From Roseomonas acroporae (lineage in GTDB: Bacteria; Pseudomonadota; Alphaproteobacteria; Acetobacterales; Acetobacteraceae): a DNA stretch of 33,477 bases. The stretch lies in NCBI RefSeq assembly GCF_023223525.1, contig NZ_JALPRX010000040.1, positions 1-33,477 of the forward strand. The letters are read 5' to 3'. Position 1 is the stretch's first letter, and each line of letters starts with the position of its first letter. Of this stretch, positions 1-7,636 are shown piece after piece. The notes under the pieces are model-generated. The model saw only the letters and a program-made list of their open reading frames with translations, did no database searches and was not told the origin of the DNA. The position numbers and the translations under genes are program-made.

Positions 1-180
1 CCCGGCCCCGCCGCGACCACGCCGCGCCCCGCCACGGGCGACTGACCGGGGCGGACACGCCCGGGGCGGAAAGCCCGCCCCGGAAACGACGGGCGACGGC
101 GCGGCGCAGGCCCGGCCGGCCCGCCGGCTCCCCCGCTGACGCGCCGCCGCTGACGTGCCCCGGCGCGCGGCCTTCCTTGC
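1..180. other. Left-edge non-coding stretch with a GC hairpin
   Basis: No complete gene is visible here. In the first forward frame the opening 14 codons run to a TGA at 43-45, which could be the tail of a rightward gene cut by the window edge, but proline/alanine-rich codons in such GC-rich DNA prove nothing. Bases 48-64 carry the core of a palindrome that recurs near 1018-1043 and 33252-33277. A perfect 9-bp stem (61-69 with 75-83, loop AAAGC) follows. It has no T-run, so it is only a possible terminator for an upstream gene. Confidence 0.3.
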
Positions 181-208
181 TTGACACGGCGGGACGCCGT
201 CCTACCGT
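181..208 (+). promoter_or_regulatory. Putative sigma70-type promoter of the NIPSNAP gene
   Basis: A perfect TTGACA -35 hexamer lies at 181-186. After a 16-base spacer there is a weak -10-like TACCGT at 203-208 (3 of 6 consensus bases). The position suits a transcript with a roughly 40-45 base leader before the ATG at 259. A 9-bp inverted repeat (187-195 with 207-215) starts right after the -35 and ends just past the -10, so a repressor site or a 5' hairpin is possible. The -35 match is seen directly; promoter activity is inferred. Confidence 0.45.
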
Positions 209-215
209 CCCGCCG
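187..215. promoter_or_regulatory. 9-bp inverted repeat overlapping the promoter
   Basis: CGGCGGGAC at 187-195 is perfectly complementary to GTCCCGCCG at 207-215, with an 11-base spacer containing the start of the -10. It occupies the promoter spacer and likely start region of the NIPSNAP gene. It could be an operator or an RNA hairpin at the very 5' end of the leader. Confidence 0.4.
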
Positions 216-258
216 CCCGCGCCGGCAGCCGCGCGGGCCGTATCGGGGAAGGACCGCC

Positions 259-870
259 ATGCAACGCTACGCCGTCACCACCATCTCGCTGAAGGTGGGC
301 GCCCAGCCTGCGGCGCTGAAGGCGCTGGAGCGGACCGCCGCCGGCGCGACCGGCGAATTCCTCGCCTGCTGGTTCTCCGAGATCGGCCCGCTCAACCAGA
401 TCATGCTGATCCACGGCTTCAACAGCGACGCCGAATTGCAGATGGAGCGCGAGCGCCGACTCGTCTCCGGCGACGCCTTCGGCATCGCCGAGCACACCAC
501 CGGCACTACCACCGACACCTACGTGCCCTTCCCCGAGATGAAGCCGATCGTGCCCGGCGAGCACGGCCCGGTCTTCGAGGCGCGCATCTACACCATCAAG
601 CCGGACCGGCTGCCGCAGATCCTCGAGACCTGGGCGCCGAAGCTGCCCGGCCGCGTCGCCGTCTCGCCCAACCTCGCCGTGATGTACGCGACCGACGGCG
701 TCACGCCGCGCTTCATGCATGTCTGGCCCTACAGCTCGCTGAACGACCGCGCCGCGATCCGGGCGAAGACCGTGGCGGAAGGCATCTGGCCGCCGCCGCA
801 CGGCCCCGACAACCTCGCCGTCATGACCAGCACCATCTACCTGCCGGCACCGTTCTCGCCGGTGCGCTGA
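259..870 (+). CDS. NIPSNAP family protein
   Basis: The predicted protein has 203 residues. It shows two successive NIPSNAP-like ferredoxin-fold halves: an N-terminal strand-helix unit (about residues 1-100) and a second unit opening with FEARIYTIKPDRLPQILE (about 112-129), the signature position for the family. NIPSNAP proteins are small cytosolic dimeric alpha/beta-barrel proteins. Bacterial members often sit beside catabolic genes, and their biochemical role is unsettled. The start is the ATG at 259, preceded by a good ribosome site (GGAAGGA, 5 bases upstream); earlier in-frame starts lie in the promoter region. The gene stands alone and converges on the aldehyde dehydrogenase gene. The family assignment is fairly secure; the substrate or role is unknown. 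Confidence 0.85.
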   Translation: MQRYAVTTISLKVGAQPAALKALERTAAGATGEFLACWFSEIGPLNQIMLIHGFNSDAELQMERERRLVSGDAFGIAEHTTGTTTDTYVPFPEMKPIVPGEHGPVFEARIYTIKPDRLPQILETWAPKLPGRVAVSPNLAVMYATDGVTPRFMHVWPYSSLNDRAAIRAKTVAEGIWPPPHGPDNLAVMTSTIYLPAPFSPVR

Positions 871-1127
871 GCCCCGCCGGAAGGGGCGCGCGCCGGGCTG
901 GCCGGGACCGTCGTTCCCGCTCCCGGCCGCACCCGGCGGCTGGCCAGCGGCGAGGAGCGGGCGCGACGCGGCGGCGACGGGCGCGCGCGGTCCGCGGCGC
1001 CATGGCCAGAGCGGATCGCCGTCGGGCGGACACGCCCGGCGGCGTGAATCGGCGCCGGAGCCGTTCCGGCCTTTGCTCCGGCGCGGTTTCCGGGCCGCCG
1101 GGCGCGTGCGCCCGGCTCGGGAATGCC
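871..1127. repeat. Convergent intergenic region with two palindromic repeat elements
   Basis: There is no gene between the converging NIPSNAP and aldehyde dehydrogenase stops. Bases 1008-1048 match 33242-33282 at 40 of 41 positions and contain an 11-bp stem with one mismatch (1018-1028 with 1033-1043, loop GACA). A second hairpin (1097-1104 with 1109-1116, extendable to 9 bp) runs into the block TCGGGAATGCCCTA, whose last three bases are the aldehyde dehydrogenase stop codon on the minus strand. Nearly the same block and hairpin occur at 20142-20178. The hairpins could serve as bidirectional transcript ends. Confidence 0.6.
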
Positions 1128-2450
1128 CTATCCCCGCCCCGCCTGCGCCACCAGCCAGCGCACCAGCCGCCGCGCCCCCGCGCCGCGCGGCGGGTCCAGC
1201 AGCCGCGCCAGCGACCAGCCGCCGTGCCGCACCCTGGCCCGCCGGTTCGAGAATTCCTCGAACCCCGCCTGCCCGTGGTAGCGCCCGAAGCCGGAGCCGC
1301 CGACCCCGCCGAAGGCCAGCGACGGCCAGGCCACGTGGTCCACGCAGCGCTCCGCGACCAGCGCGCCGGAGCGCGTGGCGGCCGCCACCGCCGCCTCCTC
1401 GGCCGGCGTCGCGCCGAACAGGTAGATGGCGAGCGGCGCCGGGCGGGCGCCGATCCAGCGCAGCGCCGCGTCGAGGCCGGGCAGCGCCACCAGCGGCAGC
1501 AACGGGCCGAAGACCTCCTCCCGGTGCAGCGGGTGGTCGGGCGGCGCCTCGGCGAGGACGAGGCCGCCCCGGCCGCCCGGCGCGTCGAGCGGCAGCAGCG
1601 TGGCGCCGGCCGAGAGCCGCGCCAGCCGCGCCGCCTGGGCCGGGCCGAGCAGCGCGGTCTCCACCGGCACCGGCCCGGTGGCGCGGCAGGCGGCGGCGAA
1701 GGCGGCCGTCGTGTGGCCGACCAGCAGCGCCGTGTCGGGCGCGACGCAGGTCTGGCCGGCATTCAGCGCCTTGCCGGCGAGGATGGCGCGCGCCGCCGTG
1801 CCCAGATCGGCGCCGGGCAGCACCAGCGCGGGGCACTTGCCGCCGAGTTCCAGCGTCAGCGGGGTGAGGTGTTCGGCGGCCGCGGCCATCACCTTGCGGC
1901 CGGTCCCGGTGCCGCCGGTGAAGACGAGGTGGTCCCAGGGCTGGCGGGCGAATTCGGCCGCCACCTCGGGGCCGCCGGTCACGGTGGCGGCGATCCCGGG
2001 CCCGAGCGCCTCGTCCAGCAGCGCCGCCAGCAGCGCGGCGGTGCGCGGCGCCGATTCGGAAGGCTTCAGCGCCACGCGGTTGCCGGCGGCCAGCGCGTCC
2101 ACGAGCGGCACCAGGGCGAGCTGCACCGGGTAGTTCCACGGCGCCATGACGCCGACCACGCCCTTGGGCACCCATTCCAGGGCGGCGCGGGCCGGGCGGA
2201 AGGGCAGGGGCACCGGCACGCGCCGCGGCCGCGCCCAGCGGCGCAGGTGGCGGCGGGCGTGGCGCGCCGCGTCGGCCACCAGCAGCACCTCGGCGAGCAG
2301 CGTCTCCTCGGCGGCGCGGCCGCCATAGTCGGCGTCGAGTGCCGCGACCAGCGCCCCGGCGCGCTCGACCAGGGCGCGGCGCAGCCGGTCCAGCAATTCG
2401 CGGCGCTGCGCGAGGTCGAGCGGCGCGCGGGCCGCCGCCTCGCGCAGCAT
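1128..2450 (-). CDS. NAD(P)-dependent aldehyde dehydrogenase (coniferyl-aldehyde/fatty-aldehyde type)
   Basis: This 440-residue aldehyde dehydrogenase belongs to the short-N-terminus class that includes coniferyl aldehyde dehydrogenase and fatty aldehyde dehydrogenases. It oxidises an aldehyde to the acid with NAD(P)+. Visible motifs are APWNYP (about 103-108, with the oxyanion Asn), the cofactor Lys in ALKPSE (about 127-132), FTGGTGTGRK (177-186), the general base Glu in LELGGK (about 201) and the catalytic Cys in NAGQTC (about 235). It ends with a basic, weakly hydrophobic tail. I chose the ATG at 2450 because family similarity begins there. A TTG at 2594 overlaps the acyltransferase stop (TTGA) and would add 48 low-complexity Pro/Gly/Ala residues. 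It probably shares a transcript with the acyltransferase upstream. The family is secure; the substrate is not. Confidence 0.85.
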   Translation of the reverse strand: MLREAAARAPLDLAQRRELLDRLRRALVERAGALVAALDADYGGRAAEETLLAEVLLVADAARHARRHLRRWARPRRVPVPLPFRPARAALEWVPKGVVGVMAPWNYPVQLALVPLVDALAAGNRVALKPSESAPRTAALLAALLDEALGPGIAATVTGGPEVAAEFARQPWDHLVFTGGTGTGRKVMAAAAEHLTPLTLELGGKCPALVLPGADLGTAARAILAGKALNAGQTCVAPDTALLVGHTTAAFAAACRATGPVPVETALLGPAQAARLARLSAGATLLPLDAPGGRGGLVLAEAPPDHPLHREEVFGPLLPLVALPGLDAALRWIGARPAPLAIYLFGATPAEEAAVAAATRSGALVAERCVDHVAWPSLAFGGVGGSGFGRYHGQAGFEEFSNRRARVRHGGWSLARLLDPPRGAGARRLVRWLVAQAGRG

Positions 2451-2590
2451 GGCGAGGGCGGCGCCGGGGGTCGGTCCGAGGGACGGGCCACCTGGGGAAA
2501 AGCCGGTGGGCGGGGCGGCGCTGGCGTCGCGGGGGGCACCGTCGGGTGTGCCAGGGGGCGTGCCGTTGGGCGCGCCGGAGGGGGCGGGGT

Positions 2591-3541
2591 TCAAGCGCCC
2601 GGCGGGGTGGCGGCGGCGGGCGCGAGCAGGGGGAGCGGCGCCGCCGGGCGGTTCTGCCGCAGCAGGGCCGCGCTCTCGGCCACCACGCGCCCGGCGGCGG
2701 CGGCCAGCGCCTTGCGGTCCGGCAGCGTGGCGGGGTCCGCCGGCTCGTGCAGCACCACCGTGACCCGTGCCCCGGCATAGCGCGCGAGGCGCCAGAAATG
2801 CGTGCCGATGTCCATGTCGCCGTACCAGGCGTAGAGCGGCCGGTCGCGCCGGAAGGCCGGCAGGCCGCCGATGCGGTCGTACACCACCGAGACCGGCTGC
2901 ACCCGCCGCGCCGCGTCCGCCACCGCGAGGAAGGAGGAGCGGAAGGGCAGCACCCGGCAGCCGTCGTTGCTCGTACCCTCGGGGAACAGGATCAGGCTGC
3001 CGCCCTCGGCGAGCCGGGCGCGCATCACGTCCGCCTCGCCGCGCGTGGCGCCGCGGGTGCGGCTGACGAAGACGGTGCGGCCGAGCCGCGCCACGGTGCG
3101 GATCACCGGCCAGCGCCCGACTTCCTCCTTGGAGACGAAGGCCGCCTCCAGCACGCCGCCGAGCACCGGGATGTCGAGCCAGGAGGAGTGGTTGGAGAGG
3201 AACAGCACCGGCGCCTCGGTGCAGGGCGTGCCGATCACCCGCACGCGCAGGCCGATCAGCCGGCACAGCGTCGCGTGGAAGAAGCGCGCGAAGGCCACCT
3301 TGCCGCGCCCGAGCGGCGCGGGCAGGGCGACCAGCACCGTCTGCACCGGGATGGCCGCCAGCGTCCAGAGCACCGCGCAGGTGATCCGCCGCACCGCCCG
3401 GAGGCGGCCGCCGAGCGGGCGCAGGCCGAACACCTCGGTGGCGAGGCGGGGGAGCGGGGAGCGGAAGCGCAGCGGCAGGCGCCGCCGGCTCGCGGCCGGG
3501 ACGGGATGCACGGCGTCGAGCGGGGGGTGGACGACCTCCAT
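2591..3541 (-). CDS. 1-acyl-sn-glycerol-3-phosphate acyltransferase (PlsC-type)
   Basis: This is a 316-residue lysophospholipid acyltransferase. The PlsC domain spans about 85-230, with the catalytic NHSSWLD motif (H118, D123; the HX4D box) and the substrate-binding FPEGT motif (186-190). A hydrophobic segment around 54-75 likely anchors it to the inner membrane. The family acylates lysophosphatidic acid to phosphatidic acid, though members also acylate ornithine lipids and other lyso-lipids, and no feature here distinguishes these. The ATG at 3541 is preferred; a TTG at 3577 would add 12 residues. No strong ribosome site precedes it. Its stop overlaps a possible TTG start of the aldehyde dehydrogenase, so co-expression is likely. 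The upstream gap holds a 23-bp tandem duplication. Confidence 0.85.
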   Translation of the reverse strand: MEVVHPPLDAVHPVPAASRRRLPLRFRSPLPRLATEVFGLRPLGGRLRAVRRITCAVLWTLAAIPVQTVLVALPAPLGRGKVAFARFFHATLCRLIGLRVRVIGTPCTEAPVLFLSNHSSWLDIPVLGGVLEAAFVSKEEVGRWPVIRTVARLGRTVFVSRTRGATRGEADVMRARLAEGGSLILFPEGTSNDGCRVLPFRSSFLAVADAARRVQPVSVVYDRIGGLPAFRRDRPLYAWYGDMDIGTHFWRLARYAGARVTVVLHEPADPATLPDRKALAAAAGRVVAESAALLRQNRPAAPLPLLAPAAATPPGA

Positions 3542-3580
3542 GGGGGACCGGATACCCCGGCCGGGCCGGGGCGGCAATGC

Positions 3581-3626
3581 GGGGCCCGGGGCCGTGGCCG
3601 GGCGGGGCCCGGGGCCGTGGTCGGGC
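3581..3626. repeat. 23-bp tandem duplication
   Basis: Two adjacent 23-base units, 3581-3603 and 3604-3626, differ at a single base (C at 3598, T at 3621). They lie in the 138-base gap between the amidohydrolase stop and the acyltransferase start. Each unit is G/C-only apart from its TG and TC steps. No function is evident; this looks like a recent slippage or duplication. Confidence 0.8.
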
Positions 3627-3679
3627 GGCGTTCGGGCAGGCGCCGGCAGGGGGTTGGCGCGCCGGGGCGCGCGGCCCGC

Positions 3680-4924
3680 TCAGCGCGCGCGGTTGGCCCG
3701 CGCCAGCACCGCCTCGAACAGCACCTGGCAGCCGGCCTCGGCCTCCTCCGGCCGGATGCTCTCCGCCTCGTTGTGCGAGAGGCCGTCCTTGCAGGGCGTG
3801 AAGATCATCGCCGTCGGGATCGACTTCGAGACGTAGACGGCGTCGTGCCCCGCGCCGCTGACGATCTCGCGCGTCGGGTAGCCGAGCCTCGCGGCGGCCT
3901 GCCGGACGAGATCGACGCAGCCCGGGTCGAAGGGCTGGAGCGGGTTCTTGAACACGGTGGCGAGCTCCAGCGTCACGCCGCAGTCGCGCGCGATGAAGCC
4001 GGCCTCGCGCGGGAATTGCGCGTCGAGCCGGTCGATCTCCTCGGTGGAGGGATGGCGGAACTCGACCGAGAAGCGCGTCTCGCCGGGGATGACGTTGCGG
4101 CTGTTGGGCAGCACCTGCAGGAAGCCCACCGTGCCGCGCCCGTCCTCGCCGCGCGCGCGCATCATGCGGTCCACGAGGTCGATGATGCGGGCCGTGCAGA
4201 GCAGCGCGTCGCGGCGGGCCGAGGGCGGGGTGGTGCCGGCATGCGCGTCCTGCCCGATCACGCGCGCATCGTACCAGACCTGCGCCTGGGCGCCGGTGAC
4301 GACGCCGATCGCCTTGCCCTCGCGCTCCAGGATCGGGCCCTGCTCGATGTGCAGCTCGAAGTAGGCGTCGGCGGGGAAGGGCTCGGTGGGCGCGTCGCCG
4401 CGGTAGCCGATCGCGTCCAGCGCCTCGCCCACGGTGATGCCGTCCACGTCCTTCGTGGCGAGCATCGGCTCCATCGGGTATTCGCCGGCCCAGACGCCGC
4501 TGCCCATCAGCGAGCGGCCGAAGCGGCTGCCCTCCTCGTCGGTCCAGTTGATGAGCTCGAGCGGCGCCTCGGTGACGATGCCGAGGTCGTTCAGCGTGCG
4601 CATCAGCTCCAGCCCCGCGATGACGCCGAGCGCGCCGTCGAACTTGCCGCCCGTGGGCTGGCTGTCGAGGTGCGAGCCGAACAGCACGGGCAGGCGGTCC
4701 GGGTCGCGCCCCTCGCGGCGGGCGAACATGTTGCCCATCCCGTCCACGCGCACCTTGAGGCCGAGCGCCTCGCACCAGGCCCGGAACTGGTCGCGGCCGC
4801 GGCGGTCGACCTCGGTCAGGGTGAGGCGGCGGACGCCGCCCTTGGGCGTGGCGCCGATCTCGGCCATCGCCATCAGGCTGTCCCACAGCCGCTTGCCGTC
4901 GATGCGCTGGTTGGTGCCGCTCAT
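3680..4924 (-). CDS. Zn-dependent M20-family amidohydrolase (N-carbamoyl-L-amino-acid hydrolase / allantoate amidohydrolase type)
   Basis: This 414-residue peptidase M20/amidase belongs to the hydantoinase/carbamoylase family. Such enzymes release ammonia or carbamate from N-carbamoyl amino acids, beta-ureidopropionate or allantoate in the cytosol. Metal-ligand motifs are visible: GSHLDSQP (H85), KFDGALG (D96), the acidic pair in NWTDEEGSRF (E130/E131), ELHIEQGP (H193) and the C-terminal GLSHNEAE (about H385). The lid/dimerisation domain occupies roughly 210-330, with the family's NVIPGE stretch. The ATG at 4924 begins MSGTNQRIDG, a normal family start. It is the first of three leftward genes and is divergent from the molybdopterin oxidoreductase. 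No hydantoinase or pyrimidine/purine degradation gene lies nearby, so the substrate cannot be named. Confidence 0.88.
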   Translation of the reverse strand: MSGTNQRIDGKRLWDSLMAMAEIGATPKGGVRRLTLTEVDRRGRDQFRAWCEALGLKVRVDGMGNMFARREGRDPDRLPVLFGSHLDSQPTGGKFDGALGVIAGLELMRTLNDLGIVTEAPLELINWTDEEGSRFGRSLMGSGVWAGEYPMEPMLATKDVDGITVGEALDAIGYRGDAPTEPFPADAYFELHIEQGPILEREGKAIGVVTGAQAQVWYDARVIGQDAHAGTTPPSARRDALLCTARIIDLVDRMMRARGEDGRGTVGFLQVLPNSRNVIPGETRFSVEFRHPSTEEIDRLDAQFPREAGFIARDCGVTLELATVFKNPLQPFDPGCVDLVRQAAARLGYPTREIVSGAGHDAVYVSKSIPTAMIFTPCKDGLSHNEAESIRPEEAEAGCQVLFEAVLARANRAR

Positions 4925-5230
4925 GAGGATCCGTGCCCTTTCCGTGCCGCCGTCCCGCGGCGTGCCGGAGGCGCCGCGGAAGTCCGGGCATACGCCCGGC
5001 GGCCGATCTTGGCGAATTGCGCCGGCGGCGCGTCGTTGGGGGGCGTGCCGGCGCCGCGGCGTCCGCCGGGGCGGGCCGCGGCACACGTTCCCGCGCGAGG
5101 CGACGCCGGCCCCGGCAGGCGCGGCAACCGGGGATTGCCGGCGTCGTTTGGCCCTGGTCCGGCCCATGCCGGCGAGAACGGGGCCGCCGACGCCGCACGT
5201 GCCGGCTGCCCTCCACGGCGGGCGGGGCAC
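4925..5230. other. Divergent intergenic region with two palindromes
   Basis: This 306-base gap lies between the leftward amidohydrolase and the rightward molybdopterin oxidoreductase, so it must hold promoters for both. I see no convincing -35/-10 pair. A palindrome with 6-bp arms (CCGGGC at 4984-4989, loop ATAC, GCCCGG at 4994-4999) belongs to the dispersed family described at 1018-1043 and 20142-20167. A second inverted repeat, CGGCAA at 5122-5127 with TTGCCG at 5135-5140 (7-base spacer), lies about 90 bases before the oxidoreductase start and is a possible operator. Confidence 0.4.
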
Positions 5231-7522
5231 ATGGCAGATCAGGACGACACCGCGCACTACGACGGGCCGGCGGGCGGCTGGGGCTCGCTGAAGGGCATCG
5301 CGCGCATCTTCGGCGAGGAATGGAACTCGCCGGCGGTGGCGGAGACGCTGCGGCGGCAGAACAAGCCGGGCGGCGTGATGTGCGTCTCCTGCGCCTGGGC
5401 CAAGCCGCCGAGCCCGCACGCCTTCGAGTTCTGCGAGAACGGCGCGAAGGCGACGCTGTGGGAGCTGACCTCGCGCCGCTGCACGCCGGAATTCTTCGCC
5501 GCGCACAGCGTGAGCGAGCTGCGCGGCTGGAAGGACCACGACCTGGAGCAGCAGGGGCGGCTGACGCAGCCGCTGCGCTACGATTCCGGCACGGACCGCT
5601 ACGTCCCGTGCGGGTGGGACGAGGCGTTCCGGGCGATCGGCGAGGAATTGCGCGCGATCGCGCCGGAATCGGCGGTGTTCTACGCCTCGGGGCGGGCGAG
5701 CCTGGAGACGGCCTATCTCTACGCGCTGTTCGCGCGGCTGTACGGCCACAACAACCTGCCCGACAGCTCGAACATGTGCCACGAGACGACCTCGGTGGCG
5801 CTGAAGCGGGTGATCGGCGCGCCGGTCGGGACGGTGGTGCTCGACGACCTGTCGACGTGCGACGCGATCTTCTTCTTCGGGCAGAACACCGGCTCGAACA
5901 GCCCGCGCCTGCTGCACCCGCTGCAGGAGGCGGTGAGGCGCGGCGCGAGGATCGTCACCTTCAACCCGATCCGGGAGAAGGGGCTGGAGAGCTTCGTCAA
6001 CCCGCAGAGCCCGGTCGAGATGCTGACCGGGCGGGAGACGCGGATCAGCGAGCAGTACCACCAGCTGCGGCCGGGCGGCGACATCGCGGCGCTGCTCGGG
6101 ATGTGCAAGCACGTCTTCGAGGCCGACGACGCGGCGCGGCGGGAGGGCAGGCGCGTCCTCGACGCCGACTTCATCCGCCAGCACACGGACGGGATGGCGG
6201 CGTTCGAGGCGAAGGCGCGCGCCACCGGCTGGGACGCGATCGAGCGCGAGTCCGGCCTGTCTCGCGCGGCGATCGAGGCGGCGGGGCGGGTCTATGCCGG
6301 GGCCGAGCGGGTGGTGGCGTTCTACGGCATGGGGCTGACGCAGCACGCGCACGGCTTCGAGAACGTGGCGATGCTGGTGAACCTGCTGCTGCTGCGCGGC
6401 AACATCGGGCGCGACGGCACGGGCATCGCGCCGGTGCGCGGGCATTCCAACGTGCAGGGGCAGCGCACCGTCGGCATCGCCGAGAAGCCGGAGCTGGTGC
6501 CGCTCGACCGGCTGGCGGCGCAGTTCGGCTTCTCGCCGCCGCGCGCCAAGGGCATGAACACGGTGGAGGCGTGCGAGGGCATCCTGTCGGGCAAGGTGCG
6601 CGCCTTCGTCGGGCTGGGCGGCAATTTCCTGCGCGCCGTGCCGGAGCAGGCGGCGATGGAGCGGGCCTGGAGCGGGATGCGGCTGACCGTGCAGGTGGCG
6701 ACGAAGCTGAACCGCAGCCACCTCGTGAACGGCGCCGTGGCCTACCTGCTGCCCTGCCTCGGGCGGACGGAGGAGGACGTGCAGGCGGGCGGGCCGCAGG
6801 CGGTCAGCATCGAGGACACGTTCAGCCACATCGTCGGCTCGCTGGGCCGCCGCGCCCCGGCCGGCGAGGCGCTGCGCTCGGAGGCGGCGATCGTGGCGGG
6901 GATCGCCAAGGCCACGCTGGCGCCGAACCCGAAGGTGCGCTGGGACGAGTGGGTGGCCGACTACGCCCGCATCCGCGACCTGATCGCGGAGACCTACCCG
7001 GCGGAATTCCACGGCTTCAACGACCGCTTCTGGCAGCCGGGCGGCTTCTATCGCGGCAACTCGGCGCGCGAGCGGATCTGGAAGACGGAATCGGGCAAGG
7101 CGGCGTTCACGGTTCCCGAGGTGCTGTCGAGCGTCGGCTTCGACGAGGCGCCCGGTCGCTACCGGCTGATGACGCTGCGCAGCAACGACCAGTTCAACAC
7201 CACCATCTACGGCGACAGCGACCGGCTGCGCGGGATCGAGGGCACGCGCGACGTGCTGCTCATCAACCCCGAGGAGATGCGCCGGGCGGGGCTGGAGGAG
7301 GGGCAGTCGGTGTCGCTGGTGAGCGACGCGGCGGACGGGGTGGAGCGCGTGGTGGCCGGGCTGCGGGTGCTGCCCTACGCGCTGCCGGATGGCTGCCTCG
7401 GCGCCTACTACCCGGAGGCGAATCCGCTGATCCCGCTCTCGCACCACGACGGCCCCTCGAAGACCCCGGCCGCGAAGTCGGTGCCGGTGCGGATCAGGGC
7501 CGGGACGGCGTCGGCCGGATAG
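5231..7522 (+). CDS. FdhF/YdeP family molybdopterin oxidoreductase
   Basis: This 763-residue member of the DMSO-reductase superfamily belongs to the YdeP-like branch of formate-dehydrogenase alpha homologues. An N-terminal Cys group (C51, C54, C68, C84) is in the usual position for a [4Fe-4S] cluster, but with irregular spacing. The predicted molybdenum ligand is Cys183 in SSNMCHETTSVAL, at the place where E. coli FdhF has selenocysteine. Other bis-MGD contacts include FFGQNTGSN, the GNIGRDGTG loop and the C-terminal molydopterin-binding domain (about 640-763, with LRSNDQFNTTIYG). There is no Tat signal, so it is cytosolic. E. coli YdeP is linked to acid resistance, but the reaction is unknown for the branch. 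It is monocistronic and converges on modD, a molybdenum-linked gene. Confidence 0.87.
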   Translation: MADQDDTAHYDGPAGGWGSLKGIARIFGEEWNSPAVAETLRRQNKPGGVMCVSCAWAKPPSPHAFEFCENGAKATLWELTSRRCTPEFFAAHSVSELRGWKDHDLEQQGRLTQPLRYDSGTDRYVPCGWDEAFRAIGEELRAIAPESAVFYASGRASLETAYLYALFARLYGHNNLPDSSNMCHETTSVALKRVIGAPVGTVVLDDLSTCDAIFFFGQNTGSNSPRLLHPLQEAVRRGARIVTFNPIREKGLESFVNPQSPVEMLTGRETRISEQYHQLRPGGDIAALLGMCKHVFEADDAARREGRRVLDADFIRQHTDGMAAFEAKARATGWDAIERESGLSRAAIEAAGRVYAGAERVVAFYGMGLTQHAHGFENVAMLVNLLLLRGNIGRDGTGIAPVRGHSNVQGQRTVGIAEKPELVPLDRLAAQFGFSPPRAKGMNTVEACEGILSGKVRAFVGLGGNFLRAVPEQAAMERAWSGMRLTVQVATKLNRSHLVNGAVAYLLPCLGRTEEDVQAGGPQAVSIEDTFSHIVGSLGRRAPAGEALRSEAAIVAGIAKATLAPNPKVRWDEWVADYARIRDLIAETYPAEFHGFNDRFWQPGGFYRGNSARERIWKTESGKAAFTVPEVLSSVGFDEAPGRYRLMTLRSNDQFNTTIYGDSDRLRGIEGTRDVLLINPEEMRRAGLEEGQSVSLVSDAADGVERVVAGLRVLPYALPDGCLGAYYPEANPLIPLSHHDGPSKTPAAKSVPVRIRAGTASAG

Positions 7523-7555
7523 CAGCCCTCCGGCGGGTCATCGCGCCGGTCCGGG

Positions 7556-7591
7556 CAGGGCGGGCGGAACAGGGCGGGCGGAACAGGGCGG
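7556..7591. repeat. 14-bp tandem repeat, 2.6 copies
   Basis: CAGGGCGGGCGGAA occurs at 7556-7569 and 7570-7583, with a third partial copy (CAGGGCGG) at 7584-7591. It fills the middle of the 114-base gap between the converging oxidoreductase and modD stops. The two full copies are identical. No hairpin with a T-run is present in this gap. Confidence 0.8.
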
Positions 7592-7636
7592 TCCGGACAA
7601 GGGGGGCCGGAACGGTGCCCGGCAGGTCCCGCCCGG

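Noticed and set aside
1-45. Possible C-terminal tail of an upstream gene (14 codons then TGA)
   Set aside because: Too short and low in complexity to distinguish from chance in such GC-rich DNA.
1128-5216. Very long minus-strand open frame of about 1360 codons
   Set aside because: It is an artefact of high G+C. Only its downstream third (to about 2450) is a real gene (aldehyde dehydrogenase); the rest is antisense or out of frame to the acyltransferase and amidohydrolase.
7556-7591. Tandem repeats (7556, 8820, 23316) considered as CRISPR-like arrays
   Set aside because: The units are directly adjacent with no spacers and are only 14-15 bp. There are no cas genes in the window.
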